This document shows, one piece after another, positions 1 to 9,603 of a stretch of 45,236 nt of DNA (position 1 is the first letter of the stretch; the number at the start of each line of letters is the position of its first letter). The notes beneath the pieces are model-generated. The model ran no database searches. It was not told the DNA's origin and was given only the letters and a program-made list of their open reading frames with translations. The position numbers and the translations under genes are program-made. Source of the stretch: Methanomicrobiales archaeon (GTDB lineage: Archaea; Halobacteriota; Methanomicrobia; Methanomicrobiales; JACTUA01); contig JASEFH010000022.1 of assembly GCA_030019205.1 (NCBI GenBank), positions 1-45,236 on the forward strand. Reading direction: 5' to 3'.

Positions 1-900
1 CGATGGAACTGGTGGACATGCCCCCCGAGCAGGATATCCACCAGTACATCGCCGAACGCATCATCGAGCTCGTTCCGCGGGCCCATGTGTTTGTTATATC
101 CTACGACGAGGCCAGCCGGCAGTTCACCGTGCAGGCTCTCCGCGACCGGGAGATTCGAGATACCCTCACGACGATACTGGGAATGGATCCGGTCGGACTG
201 ACGTACCCGCTGACAGAGATCTTCTCGCATCCCAAAAGGGGGGGGGCGCCGTCGAGCCTGCTGACGGGGGAGGATCTGTAAGTACGATTTCTAGCCGGAG
301 ATCGGGCCGGAGGGGATGTCTTTGAACGAGATCTGTTTCCGGCAGATCCCGGGAGAGCTCTGTGACGAGATCTGCCGGACGCTTCCCATCGGAAAGGTCT
401 ACTTCATCTTTCTCGTCTGGGGCGAACAGCTCTTCGGCAATGTCGGGATCTTCCTGCCCCCCCGATGCGGTGCTCGAAGACCGCCAGGCCTCCATCGCGA
501 TCGCCCGGCGGCAGACCGAGGACCGCCTCCGCCGCAGCGAACGGCGGTTCACCGAGGTGCTCGATGCTTCCCCGGTCCCGGCCGCCCTTGCGCAGGCGGA
601 CGGGCGCTACACCCTCCTCAACCAGAAGTTCACCGAGCTCCTCGGGTATACCCTGGCGGATATTCCTGCAGAAGAAGAGTGGTTCGAACGGGCGTTCCCG
701 GATGCGAGCGAGCGAGAGGAGGCGGCCGCCGCCAAGGTGTGCACAGGGCGGGTGTGGTGCAGGAGCGGCGAGGAGAAGACCGTCCGCTTCCGTGCGGTCC
801 CCCTCAGCGATGGGACCCGGTATGTCGCCTGCGAAGAGGTTTCAACTCCCCTGCAGCGGCTCCGCGGCGGAGCCTCCTGCCGCAAAGAGGAGCCTCATCT
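1..900 (+). pseudogene. Remnant of a GAF/PAS multidomain sensor protein (histidine-kinase type)
   Basis: Pieces of one sensor protein lie in successive different frames. Bases 3-281 encode a GAF-like stretch that enters from outside the window and stops at a TAA. Bases 316-460 resume in another frame with GAF-end residues (GKVYFIFLVWGEQLFGNVGI). A run of seven C at about 457-463, where six would keep the frame, then shifts into the frame of 464-890. That part starts with DAVLEDRQAS and continues into a PAS domain (RSERRFTEVLDASPVPAALA). The PAS domain is itself shortened and degenerates before about 890, and no kinase domain follows because a minus-strand gene ends at 895. Sensors of this type are abundant in Methanomicrobiales and sense small ligands or redox state. 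With several frame breaks plus a missing C-terminus, decay is more likely than one sequencing error. Confidence 0.75.
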
Positions 901-2922
901 CTCCCGCTCGTAGATCTGGACACCCCCTTCATCGTATATCCGGTTCAGGCCCCCAGGGGGGAGGCTGACGCTGTAGCGCTCCCGTTCGAGGTCGCCGACA
1001 TAGAGCAGGGTCATACCGTATTTATCCATAAGCGGGATCGTCCGGTGCGGGTCCTCGTAGATGGCCCGGATATCCTCCGGACGCTCTTCGTACCAGCCGT
1101 CGGGATTGCCCCGCCAGGTGAACTCGTGAGCCCGCTGCCCCAGGATGGTGGGGATGCCCGTGAACGTCGACACCCGCGAGTAGTAGGTGTAGTCTCCGTT
1201 CTCGGCCTCCACGATGCGGTGGCTGCCAGGCAGGCCTTTCAAGTAGGCGATGGCGGCAGCGTCCCCCGGATGGACGCCCTCCAGGTAGGCCGAACCGTCC
1301 AGGGTGTGGTAGCCCGAGGGGTACTGGATGCCGAGGAGGCCCCTGCCGATATCGATCGGGAGCGCGAACGGCGCGATCAGCAGGGCGATGGCAGCCCCCG
1401 CCGCTGCCAGGCGCTGCACAGCGGGGGTGAAGAGCGGCCTCCGCTGGGAGAGGCGCGCGCCCGCGACGAGCAGCGACCCGCTCCCGAGGAGCACCCAGGA
1501 AACGAAGTAGAACTTGAATACCGTGTTGAAGCGGCTGTAGTCCCCTCCGAGCCTCTCCTGGAAGTAGAAGATCTCGCAGAAGATGAGGGCGGACAGCCCC
1601 GCCACGCAGAGGAACTCTGAAAACGCGTGTTTCCCCCTGCGGACGAGGTAGAGGAGCGGCACCAGGGCAACGGCGAGGGAGCAGTAGCCGGCAAAGAGGA
1701 AGGGTAGGCCAGAGAGGAGATATCCCGGGGACTGCGCCATATCCCGAGCGCAGTCCAGGTAGAGTACAAGCAGGAAGAAACCCCACACCCCGAGAAAACT
1801 CACCGGATCCGTCGGCCCGAAACCGGAGCCGATGCCCTCGATACCGGAGGGCTGCAGGTGCAGGTAACAGGGGAGGTACCAGCAGAGCGCGATCGGGGGG
1901 ACGAGGAGTGCAGGGGTCCAGGCGCTGGAGTGCGGTGCATCGCGCCGCGCCCGGAGCCGCTGGTAGAGAACGAATCCCAGCACGAGCGGGCCGTAGACGA
2001 GGGCATCCCAGGCATTGAGGAGGGGCATCGTCCCCAGGGAGAGCGAGAGGAGCAGGACGAGATGCAGTCTCCCGCGAAGATCCAGATCAACCCATCGGTG
2101 CCATGCGAACGCCAGGAGGAAGAGGAGGAGGAGCTGGTTGAAGATCCCGATCTCGAACGCGTGGGCGTTGCCCAGGAAGAGGGAGAAGAGCGGGAACTCG
2201 AAGCGCCCGCCGGCGATCAGCCAGTTGGTGCGGTCCAGGGCACCGTAGAGGCCGCAGCCGGAGCCGAGGAACCAGAGCACGGATGGCGGGATGGCGAAGA
2301 GCACCGCGAGCGGGAGCCACCTGTGGCGGGGAAGGATCAGGTCCCCCAGCGCATACAGCATAACAAACGAGACCCCGAACACGGTCGGCAGGATGAGGTT
2401 GAACGCCACTTCGGAAGGAGCGGAGACAGCGATGGCGAGTGCCCCCATCGTGAAGTGGCCCAGGTAGTAATAGATACTCAGGTCCCCGCCGACGAACCAG
2501 GGATCCAGCGGCGGGATCTGGGGGTTCAGCATGATGCCGGCCAGGAAGGCATGGTTCATGAACTGCTCGCTGAAATGGCTGATTGCGGGGTTGACGAACC
2601 GCAATCCGAGGGCGAATGCAAAACCGAGCAGGAAGAGCGCATCCCAGACGGCGAGACCCCGCAGCGCTTCGCGGGAATATCCGCCCCGCACAATGCCGGA
2701 GATCGCCAGGCCGATGAACACGAGCAGGGAGAGCTGGATCGGGAGCCGCAGGAGGGCGAGATACCAGCTGCCCAGTGCGAAGAGGAGGATCGAGAACGGA
2801 AAAGCGGCTGGATAGGCGTACTGCGAGAGCGTGGATCGGAGGTGGGGCCAGACGCTCATCTGGAGCAGTTTGATGAGCCCTGCCCATGCCAGAACGCAGT
2901 ATGCCTGGGAGATGCCATCCAT
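895..2922 (-). CDS. DUF2298 (Chlor_Arch_YYY family) polytopic membrane protein
   Basis: A 675-residue integral membrane protein with many hydrophobic segments along its whole length and a short soluble C-terminal tail. The family hallmark is visible at residues 148-157, where three consecutive tyrosines (YYY, 151-153) sit in DLSIYYYLGH just after a conserved PWFVGG motif. The family is known from archaea and Chloroflexi and resembles membrane glycosyltransferases of the oligosaccharyl or mannosyl type. Its reaction is not established; a role in cell-surface glycan transfer is an inference. The start at 2922 gives a hydrophobic N-terminus of normal type. The 3' end abuts the decayed sensor gene on the other strand. 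The next gene upstream, at 3042, lies on the same strand about 120 bp away. Confidence 0.85.
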   Translation of the reverse strand: MDGISQAYCVLAWAGLIKLLQMSVWPHLRSTLSQYAYPAAFPFSILLFALGSWYLALLRLPIQLSLLVFIGLAISGIVRGGYSREALRGLAVWDALFLLGFAFALGLRFVNPAISHFSEQFMNHAFLAGIMLNPQIPPLDPWFVGGDLSIYYYLGHFTMGALAIAVSAPSEVAFNLILPTVFGVSFVMLYALGDLILPRHRWLPLAVLFAIPPSVLWFLGSGCGLYGALDRTNWLIAGGRFEFPLFSLFLGNAHAFEIGIFNQLLLLFLLAFAWHRWVDLDLRGRLHLVLLLSLSLGTMPLLNAWDALVYGPLVLGFVLYQRLRARRDAPHSSAWTPALLVPPIALCWYLPCYLHLQPSGIEGIGSGFGPTDPVSFLGVWGFFLLVLYLDCARDMAQSPGYLLSGLPFLFAGYCSLAVALVPLLYLVRRGKHAFSEFLCVAGLSALIFCEIFYFQERLGGDYSRFNTVFKFYFVSWVLLGSGSLLVAGARLSQRRPLFTPAVQRLAAAGAAIALLIAPFALPIDIGRGLLGIQYPSGYHTLDGSAYLEGVHPGDAAAIAYLKGLPGSHRIVEAENGDYTYYSRVSTFTGIPTILGQRAHEFTWRGNPDGWYEERPEDIRAIYEDPHRTIPLMDKYGMTLLYVGDLERERYSVSLPPGGLNRIYDEGGVQIYERER

Positions 2923-3041
2923 GGCTCAGGTGTTGCTCGTTGTAGAATTGCAGCAGCTCCTGCCCCGCGTCCCCCGAAGCTCGTCCCGGTCCGCGGAGGA
3001 ATTCTTCCGGCAGGCAGGCATCGAACCGCTTCACTGCCGCT

Positions 3042-3704
3042 CTATTCTTGACCTACCTCGATCCCTTCACCCGGGGCGAGCACCGCCACCCGCATGTCGG
3101 TCGTCCGCTCGATCGCCCGGCGGAAACTCTGCGCATCCTGATCGATGACGGGCCAGGTGCCGTAGTGCATGGGTATGACCAGCGGTGCGCCCACGAACTG
3201 CGCCGCCATCATCGCCTCCTGCGGCCCCATCGTGAAGTGCCCCCCGATGGGAAGCATGACGACATCCGGGCGGTAGAGCTCCCCGATCAGCCTCATGTCC
3301 GAGAAGAGCGCCGTGTCGCCGGCATCGTACACTGTCACGCCGTCCATGCGAATGACGAAACCCGCCGCAAGCCCGCCATAGAATCCCCGTCCGCCGCTCT
3401 CCAGCCAGGAGGAGTGAATGGCCGGTACCATCGTGGCGGAGATCCCGTCCACGTTCACCGTTCCGCCGATGTTCATCCCCACGGCCGGTATCCCCTTCTC
3501 CGCGAGGAACTTGGCAATCTCGTTGTTGCAGACGATCTTCCTACCGAGGGCGAGCGCGTCCCCCAGGTGATCCGCGTGGCCGTGCGTGACGAAGACCAGA
3601 TCGGCATCCTGCGGGGGGCGGCCGTTCGGGACGAAGGGATCGATCAGGAGCTTCCTGCTGCCCTCCAGGTAGAAACAGGCATGTCCCAGCCAGGTGAGTC
3701 TCAT
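3042..3704 (-). CDS. UPF0173-type metal-dependent hydrolase (metallo-beta-lactamase fold)
   Basis: A 220-residue protein, the usual length for the UPF0173 family. The metallo-beta-lactamase signature HGHADH is at residues 41-46. Other metal-ligand positions are visible as His8 near the start (WLGHACF), His in PAIHSSW, Asp in DAGDTALF and His in MHYGTW. These predict a two-metal hydrolase in the cytosol. The substrate is unknown for the family, so none is assigned. The start at 3704 gives the typical N-terminus MRLTWLGHACF. It may be cotranscribed with the DUF2298 gene downstream. Confidence 0.9.
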   Translation of the reverse strand: MRLTWLGHACFYLEGSRKLLIDPFVPNGRPPQDADLVFVTHGHADHLGDALALGRKIVCNNEIAKFLAEKGIPAVGMNIGGTVNVDGISATMVPAIHSSWLESGGRGFYGGLAAGFVIRMDGVTVYDAGDTALFSDMRLIGELYRPDVVMLPIGGHFTMGPQEAMMAAQFVGAPLVIPMHYGTWPVIDQDAQSFRRAIERTTDMRVAVLAPGEGIEVGQE

Positions 3705-3748
3705 AGGGAGAGATGAAGCTCCCGTGCTCTAAAAAAGTTGTGCCGGGT

Positions 3749-4357
3749 CTATCCGATATCGATCAGCTCGGCCTCCGTGATGTCGATGGCCTCGCCGAGC
3801 CCGTCCACCGTCACCCCCCGCGTCATCTGCTGGGTGAGGTCGCGGTCCTCCATCACGTCCCGGATGCGCTCAAGGTAGTAGTCCAGGGTGTGGTCCTGCT
3901 GCTCCTCGATCACGTGACGGTACTCCCGCAGCGTCGAGGGACTCACACCGAGCTCGTCGCTGACCTCCTTCATGGTCTTGCCGGATTCAAGGAGCGCTTC
4001 CAGGGAGGTGCGGTCAAACGGCATCTTGAAGTCCAGCTCCCGGAAGAGCTTCAGGCGGACACGCGCCCGCGCCACGGTCTTGGAGAGCTTCTCGTCTCCG
4101 AGCAGCCTGGCGATCTCGGTGTCGTTCTTGCCATCCTGGAAGGCCATGATCAGTGTGGCGAGCTGCCGGGGCGTGAGCTTGGTCTTGAAGTAGCCTTTGT
4201 CGAGAACTTCGCGCATGATGAGCGCTATCTCGCGCTCGATCGCATCCCTGTCCCGAAGGGATCCGTGGATCTTCTTCATCGGCTCCACGATCTTCGTCTT
4301 GCTGGTGATGTTCTCGAAGAGCTGCAGCAGCTGTTTTTTCCTCGCGTCTTCTGGCAT
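3749..4357 (-). CDS. Archaeal helix-turn-helix regulatory protein (conditioned-medium-induced protein 4-like)
   Basis: A 202-residue soluble protein that looks like an archaeal two-helix-turn-helix regulator. One helix-turn-helix-like segment spans about 61-100 (LTPRQLATLI, then DTEIARLLGD), and a second about 128-150 (TMKEVSDELGVSPSTLREY). The second is a clear sigma-like or response-regulator-like recognition fold. The C-terminal part is rich in Glu and Asp. From memory the sequence resembles proteins annotated as conditioned-medium-induced protein 4 in archaea, but this name carries no confirmed function. It is monocistronic or leads the minus-strand set 4357-895. AT-rich sequence upstream (4378-4415) probably holds its promoter. 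Confidence 0.7.
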   Translation of the reverse strand: MPEDARKKQLLQLFENITSKTKIVEPMKKIHGSLRDRDAIEREIALIMREVLDKGYFKTKLTPRQLATLIMAFQDGKNDTEIARLLGDEKLSKTVARARVRLKLFRELDFKMPFDRTSLEALLESGKTMKEVSDELGVSPSTLREYRHVIEEQQDHTLDYYLERIRDVMEDRDLTQQMTRGVTVDGLGEAIDITEAELIDIG

Positions 4358-5650
4358 TTCTTGATCCCTTGTCGCTCTGTATTAACCGAATTTAATAAGC
4401 CCCCTCGTATATAATGGTTCCCATTGGATGACGATCTCTCCAGCGGGTCGAGAAACGGCCCCGATCTCCCTGCGGAAGTCCTGGAAAACGGCATGCGGCA
4501 TGGGCGGGGCGCCTGGAGGGGGCAGCGGTATCGGTTCCCGTTCCTGCCCCGGAATGCTTCATCTTCTTTCCGTTTGGCGCTTCTGAACCCCCCTCGAAGC
4601 GGACCCTGCACCGCTGCGGGCTGTCTGTCCGCAGGCGGGGACGATCTCCCCATCGTCCCCTGCGACCCCGTCCGTAGAAGGAGAGGTTTGGTGCCCGGGA
4701 TGCGCATGCCGCACGATCAGCCCGTGGAAATGCCCGCGCGGGGAGGGGCGGACTGGCGCCGGAGCGCGTTTCTCCCGAGAACAATGACGGGTCCCAGTCT
4801 GCGCGACCACACTTTCTTCTTCGTCTGTTCGGATTGCCGGTGCACGGACCGGGCGGCGTTTGGGATTCGCCTGGCCCCGAATCCCTGTGTCGCCGTTCGC
4901 TCCGCGCGCGCCCTCACGACCGCTCGATGTTGTCGGGGGACACCATCCCCGGATACTCCTGCTTCCCACGCTTCCCGAAGGTGCGCTTGGCACCGGTCCA
5001 GTTCCGCGCTCCCGGGGCAGGCGGAGCGCACGCGATCGTGAACGCATCCCGGACGCGTCGGGAACGCCCCAGTCGTCGCGGCGGTCCGCGAGGGATCCCT
5101 CCGGACCGGAGCGGCAGGACTGCAGATCGCGGGACAGGGAGTCATCGCGTCCTCCCACCGGAAGGTACCGCACACGCAGGGTGAGATCCCTCCCCGGGTA
5201 CAATCGTTCCGCTGCCGGGGTTCCGGAGGGACCGGACCCGGTCACGGGAAGGGAGAGGCGGATTCCCTCCTGGATCGGCTGTTGATGCATCCCGCGGACA
5301 GATCCCGCCGCTGTCGGAACTCCCAAGCGGCCCGGTGCCCCGAACCGATTCGCCCGGGATCCGTTTGATCCGTCGCCGGGGACGATTGGATCCGCCGTCG
5401 CGCACGCGCTCGGGCAGACCTGCCCCGGGGGGGGGCGGCCTCCCGCAGGTGCAGGCGGCGCCCCCTATCGTCCGCCCGTATCGGCAAGAACCGGCATCGA
5501 CCGGGATGGCCTTCCGCCCGGGGAGCGCACGCAATCGCCCCGCCGGTCGCCCGATTCCCGAATGACCCCTTCCGTCCCCGGCGCGGCGAAGGATCCCTAA
5601 AAATGCTATAGACATTTTAATGTCCGCCGCAGAAATATCCTTAAGAGACC
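4358..5650. other. 1.3-kb stretch without a recognisable gene
   Basis: Several open frames of 80-255 codons exist on both strands, but their translations are Arg/Pro/Ser/Gly-rich, have no recognisable domain and no consistent start context. This is what random GC-rich DNA gives. I see no tRNA, rRNA, CRISPR or insertion-sequence ends. Bases 4378-4415 are AT-rich and suit the promoter of the minus-strand regulator. Bases 5597-5650 hold the glyS promoter. The rest is either a badly decayed gene or spacer. Confidence 0.6.
5597..5622 (+). promoter_or_regulatory. Probable glyS promoter (TATA-rich)
   Basis: The AT-rich block CTAAAAATGCTATAGAC followed by ATTTTAATG stands out in GC-rich surroundings, 30-55 bases before the glyS ATG at 5651. 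Either A/T core would place the transcript start at about 5630-5645, giving a short leader. The exact TATA element cannot be fixed by eye. Confidence 0.45.
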
Positions 5651-7381
5651 ATGGTGAAAGAGACCGATACCTACGAGAAGGTGATGGAGCTGGCGCGGCG
5701 CAGGGGTTTTGTCTGGCCGACCGCGGAGATATACGGCTCTGTCGCCGGTTTCGTGGACTATGGACCCCTCGGTGCGATGATGAAGCGGCGCATCGAGAAT
5801 GTCTGGAGGGAATTTTACGTCGTCCAGGAGGGCTACTACGAGATCGAGAGCCCCACCATCGGCATCGAGGAGATCTTCATCGCCTCCGGCCACGTGAAGG
5901 GGTTCGCGGACAAGATGGTCCAGTGCCCCCACTGCCGGGAGTACCTGCGGGCAGACCACTGCGTCGAAGACGGGGGCGGGTGCAGCGCCGCCTCCCTTTC
6001 CGCCGAAGCCCTCGCGGAAGCGCTGCAGTGCCGCCCCTGCCCCTCCTGCGGCGAGATCCTCGGTCCGGTGCCGGTCTTTGAGTTCAACCTGATGTTCGAG
6101 ACGAGCATCGGGCCCGGTGCGCAGCGGAAGGGCTACCTACGCCCGGAGACCGCACAGGGCATGTTCACCCTCTTCCACCGCCTCCTCCGCTTCTACCGCG
6201 ACCGTCTCCCCTTCGGAGCGGTCCAGATCGGCAAGTCGTACAGAAACGAGATATCCCCCCGCCAGGGCATGATCCGCCTGCGGGAGTTTTCGCAGGCGGA
6301 GGCGGAGATCTTCGTCCATCCGCTGGAGAAGCGGCATCCCGCATTCGGGCGGTACGCGGACTACGCCGTGGATCTGCTGGGCATCCGCGAGCAGCAGGCG
6401 GGGATACCGCCGATCCGCATGACCATGGCGGATGCCGTGCGGGAAGGGTGCATCGCCAACGAGTACGTCGCCTACTACATCGCCCTCACCCACCAGCTCC
6501 TTGTGCGGATCGGCGTCGATCCGAAGCGCCTCCGTTTCCGGCAGCACCTCTGCGAGGAGCGGGCGCACTACGCGACGGACTGCTGGGACGCGGAGATCTT
6601 CTCCGACCGCTTCGGCTGGGTGGAGATCGTGGGCATCGCGGATCGGACGGATTACGATCTGCGATCCCACGCGAAGCAGAGCGGGGTGCCGTTCACGGTC
6701 TTCGTGCCCTTCCGGGAGTCCCGCCGCGAGCGGAGACGACGCGTCGTCCCGGACATGAAGAGGCTCGGGCCCCTCTTCCGCGAGCGGGCGAAGGAGGTGG
6801 GCGAAGCGCTGGCGGCTGCGGAGCCGGGAGAGGAGGGGGCCCGGGTCGAGATCCGCGGCGAGAGGATGCTGATCCCGCCCGACTGCTACCAGGTGCGGGA
6901 CGAGGAGGTCGAGGTGCGCGGCGAGGAGGTCGTCCCCCACGTCATCGAGCCCTCGTACGGGATCGACCGCATGCTCTACGCGGTGCTCGAACATTCCTAC
7001 GGGGAGGAGATGGTGGAGGGCGAGATACGCCGCGTCCTCCGTTTCCCCCCGCACGTGGCCCCGATCCAGGCGGCGGTCTTCCCGCTCGTCAACCGCGACG
7101 GACTGAACGAGATCGCAGAAGAGGCCGCCCGCTCCCTCACGTCCAGCGGGATCCTCGCCGAGTACGACGATGCAGGGGCAATCGGACGCCGTTACCGCCG
7201 CCAGGACGAGGTCGGCACGCCCTACGCCGTCACGATCGACTACGATACGAAGGAGGACCGCACGGTCACGCTCCGGGAGCGCGACAGCATGGAGCAGGTC
7301 CGGGTGCCGCTGGACGCCCTCCCGTCGCTCCTGAACGCGCTCCTGGAGGGTCGGCGGACGTTCGCCTCCCTCCGCCCATGA
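5651..7381 (+). CDS. glyS: Glycyl-tRNA synthetase, class II alpha2 type
   Basis: Charges tRNA-Gly with glycine in the cytosol. The 576-residue length suits the archaeal/eukaryotic dimeric enzyme. Class II motifs are visible: motif 2 as SYRNEISPRQGMIRLREFSQ (about residues 196-215) and motif 3 as EPSYGIDRMLYA (about 436-447). The N-terminal catalytic core has GFVWPTAEIYGSVAGFVDYG (20-38). An insert with CPHC at 92-95 and CPSC at 130-133 looks like a zinc-binding element. An anticodon-binding domain follows to the end. The start at 5651 gives the standard N-terminus. The stop codon overlaps the ATG of hef (ATGA at 7378-7381), so the two are translationally coupled. Confidence 0.97.
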   Translation: MVKETDTYEKVMELARRRGFVWPTAEIYGSVAGFVDYGPLGAMMKRRIENVWREFYVVQEGYYEIESPTIGIEEIFIASGHVKGFADKMVQCPHCREYLRADHCVEDGGGCSAASLSAEALAEALQCRPCPSCGEILGPVPVFEFNLMFETSIGPGAQRKGYLRPETAQGMFTLFHRLLRFYRDRLPFGAVQIGKSYRNEISPRQGMIRLREFSQAEAEIFVHPLEKRHPAFGRYADYAVDLLGIREQQAGIPPIRMTMADAVREGCIANEYVAYYIALTHQLLVRIGVDPKRLRFRQHLCEERAHYATDCWDAEIFSDRFGWVEIVGIADRTDYDLRSHAKQSGVPFTVFVPFRESRRERRRRVVPDMKRLGPLFRERAKEVGEALAAAEPGEEGARVEIRGERMLIPPDCYQVRDEEVEVRGEEVVPHVIEPSYGIDRMLYAVLEHSYGEEMVEGEIRRVLRFPPHVAPIQAAVFPLVNRDGLNEIAEEAARSLTSSGILAEYDDAGAIGRRYRRQDEVGTPYAVTIDYDTKEDRTVTLRERDSMEQVRVPLDALPSLLNALLEGRRTFASLRP

Positions 7382-9603
7382 AGACGGTCACCCACCCGCT
7401 CATCCGCCCCGAAAGCCTCGAGGAGCGGCGCTACCAGTTGTCCCTCGCCCTGCGGGCGCTGGACGGCAACAGCATGATCGTCCTCCCCACCGGACTGGGG
7501 AAGACCGCGATCGCGCTCCTCGTGGCAGCGTCCCGGCTCTACACCGAAGGGGGCAAGATACTCTTCATCGCCCCCACGAAACCCCTGGTTGAGCAGCACC
7601 TCCGCTTCTTTCGCAGGTTTCTCCTCCTGGACGGGGACGGAGACTTCTCCATGTTCACCGGTGAGACGCATCCCCAGGAGCGGAAGGAGCGCTGGGAGGC
7701 GTGCCGGGTCTGCTTCGCCACTCCGCAGGTTATCAAGAACGATCTCATCGCCGCCCGCTACAGCCTCCGCGATGTCTCCCTGCTGATCGTCGACGAGTGC
7801 CACCGCGCTGTGGGCAACTACGCCTACGTCTACCTGGCGGAACGCTACCGGCGGGACGCCCGATCCCCGCTCATCCTGGCGATGACTGCATCCCCGGGGG
7901 GCGACAGCGCACGGGTGCGGGAGGTATGCGAGAATCTCGGTATCCGCGTGGTGGAGACCCGCACCGAGGAGGACGAGGACGTCCGCCCCTACGTCCACGA
8001 GCGGGAGGTGCTGTTCGTCAACGTCGATCTCCCGGAGCCGCTCGCGCAGGCAATCCTGGACCTGAACGACCTTCTCGAGTCCCGCCTCGATCACCTGAAG
8101 AGGCAGAACTACACCGTCCCGCGGCGGGAGCGGCTGAGCATGCGGGCGCTGGAGCTGATCAACGCCCAGATCCAGAGGAGGATCCGGGAGAAGGACCGCT
8201 CCGCGTTCCTGGCCGCCTCCGTCTACGCGGAGTGCATGAAGATCCGCCACGCGATCGCGCTCGCCGAGTCGCAGGGGAGCGTGGCGCTCTCGCGCTACCT
8301 GGAGAAGCTCACCCGGGAGGCGACCTCCGGCAGGGGCTCCAAGGCCAGCCTGCGGCTGGTGCGGGATCCGCTCTTCCAGAGGTTGCTGGAGCGGTCCGCC
8401 GCGTGGAAGGGCGAGATGCACCCGAAGCTCCAGATCATCCTCGACCTGGTGCGCCGCCAGCTGGAAGGTTTTCCGGAGAGCCGGATCATCATCTTCGCCA
8501 CCTACCGGGATACGGTCCAGCTCCTGGTCGATCACCTCATGGCAAACGGCTATCCGGCCAGGCGGTTCGTCGGCCAGGCAGCGAAGGATCAGGAGAAGGG
8601 ACTCTCCCAGAAGATGCAGATCGAGCTCCTGCAGCGGTTCCGGGCGGGGGAGTTCAAGGTGCTGATCGCGACCTCCGTCGGCGAAGAAGGGCTCGATGTG
8701 CCCTCCACCGACATGGTGATCTTCTACGAGGCCGTCCCCTCGGAGATCCGCAGCATCCAGAGGAAGGGGAGGACCGGGCGGAGCGGCGCCGGGCGGATCG
8801 TGGTGCTGGTGACCCGCGGCACTTCGGATGAGGTCTACCGCTATGTCAGCCAGAGAAAGGAGGAGGCGATGGTGGAAGGGATGCGGGCGATGCGCTCCGA
8901 CGCCGTCCGCCAGCAGAACGCGGGCGGCCGCCAGCTCTCCATCTCGACCTTCGTCGAGGAGGAGGGGCCGCTCGTCGTCGTCGACGATCGCGAGACCGCG
9001 TCGCGGGTGGTCGAACACCTGGAGAGCCTGGGTGCCCGCATCCGACTGGAGCGGCTGGACGTCGGCGATTATGCCGTGGGGGAGCGGATACTCGTGGAGC
9101 GGAAGACCGCCCGTGACTTCATGGACACCCTGGTCAACCGGGATCTCTTCGGGCAGCTGCGGGCGCTGGCGGACGCCGCCCTTCGCCCCGTGCTCATCAT
9201 CGAGGGCGGCGACCTCTACGGCATCCGGGATATCCATCCCAACGCCATCCGGGGCACACTGGCGGCCATCGGGGTGGACATGGGAATATCCGTCTTCTTC
9301 TGCCGGGACGAGGCGGAGACCGCGGAGATGCTCTGCGTGCTGGCCCGGCGGGAAGAGGAGGGGCCGGGGGGCGAGAGGAAGATCCACCACCGCAAGGCGT
9401 CCCGCACGCCGCGGGAGCAGCTGGAGTACATCGTCTCTGCCTTCCCCTCCATCGGGCCCAGGAACGCACGGATCCTGCTCGAGCACTTCGGATCCGTCCA
9501 GGCGATCACCAACGCCGGAGAGGAGGACCTGCGGAAGGTGAAGGGGATCGGGGAGAAGAGCGCCGAGCAGATCTTCGAACTCTCCCGCCGGAAGTACCTC
9601 TAG
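7378..9603 (+). CDS. hef: Hef helicase-nuclease (FANCM/XPF family)
   Basis: A 741-residue archaeal fork-processing enzyme that unwinds and cleaves stalled replication forks and flap structures. The superfamily 2 helicase half has Walker A PTGLGKT at 37-43, DECH at 139-142 and motif III MTASPGGD. Motif VI appears as QRKGRTGRSG. The nuclease half begins at about residue 531 with VVVDDRE and carries the XPF active-site motif ERKTARD at 574-580. Tandem helix-hairpin-helix motifs end the protein (SIGPRNARILLEHFG and VKGIGEKSAEQI). All catalytic residues are present, so a fully active enzyme is expected. The ATG overlaps the glyS stop. The gene's TAG overlaps the stop of the convergent gene at 9600. 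Confidence 0.97.
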   Translation: MKTVTHPLIRPESLEERRYQLSLALRALDGNSMIVLPTGLGKTAIALLVAASRLYTEGGKILFIAPTKPLVEQHLRFFRRFLLLDGDGDFSMFTGETHPQERKERWEACRVCFATPQVIKNDLIAARYSLRDVSLLIVDECHRAVGNYAYVYLAERYRRDARSPLILAMTASPGGDSARVREVCENLGIRVVETRTEEDEDVRPYVHEREVLFVNVDLPEPLAQAILDLNDLLESRLDHLKRQNYTVPRRERLSMRALELINAQIQRRIREKDRSAFLAASVYAECMKIRHAIALAESQGSVALSRYLEKLTREATSGRGSKASLRLVRDPLFQRLLERSAAWKGEMHPKLQIILDLVRRQLEGFPESRIIIFATYRDTVQLLVDHLMANGYPARRFVGQAAKDQEKGLSQKMQIELLQRFRAGEFKVLIATSVGEEGLDVPSTDMVIFYEAVPSEIRSIQRKGRTGRSGAGRIVVLVTRGTSDEVYRYVSQRKEEAMVEGMRAMRSDAVRQQNAGGRQLSISTFVEEEGPLVVVDDRETASRVVEHLESLGARIRLERLDVGDYAVGERILVERKTARDFMDTLVNRDLFGQLRALADAALRPVLIIEGGDLYGIRDIHPNAIRGTLAAIGVDMGISVFFCRDEAETAEMLCVLARREEEGPGGERKIHHRKASRTPREQLEYIVSAFPSIGPRNARILLEHFGSVQAITNAGEEDLRKVKGIGEKSAEQIFELSRRKYL

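Noticed and set aside
4358-5650. tRNA or structured RNA in the gene-free stretch
   Set aside because: No T-loop-like GGTTCGAATCC sequence or cloverleaf pairing could be found by eye on either strand.
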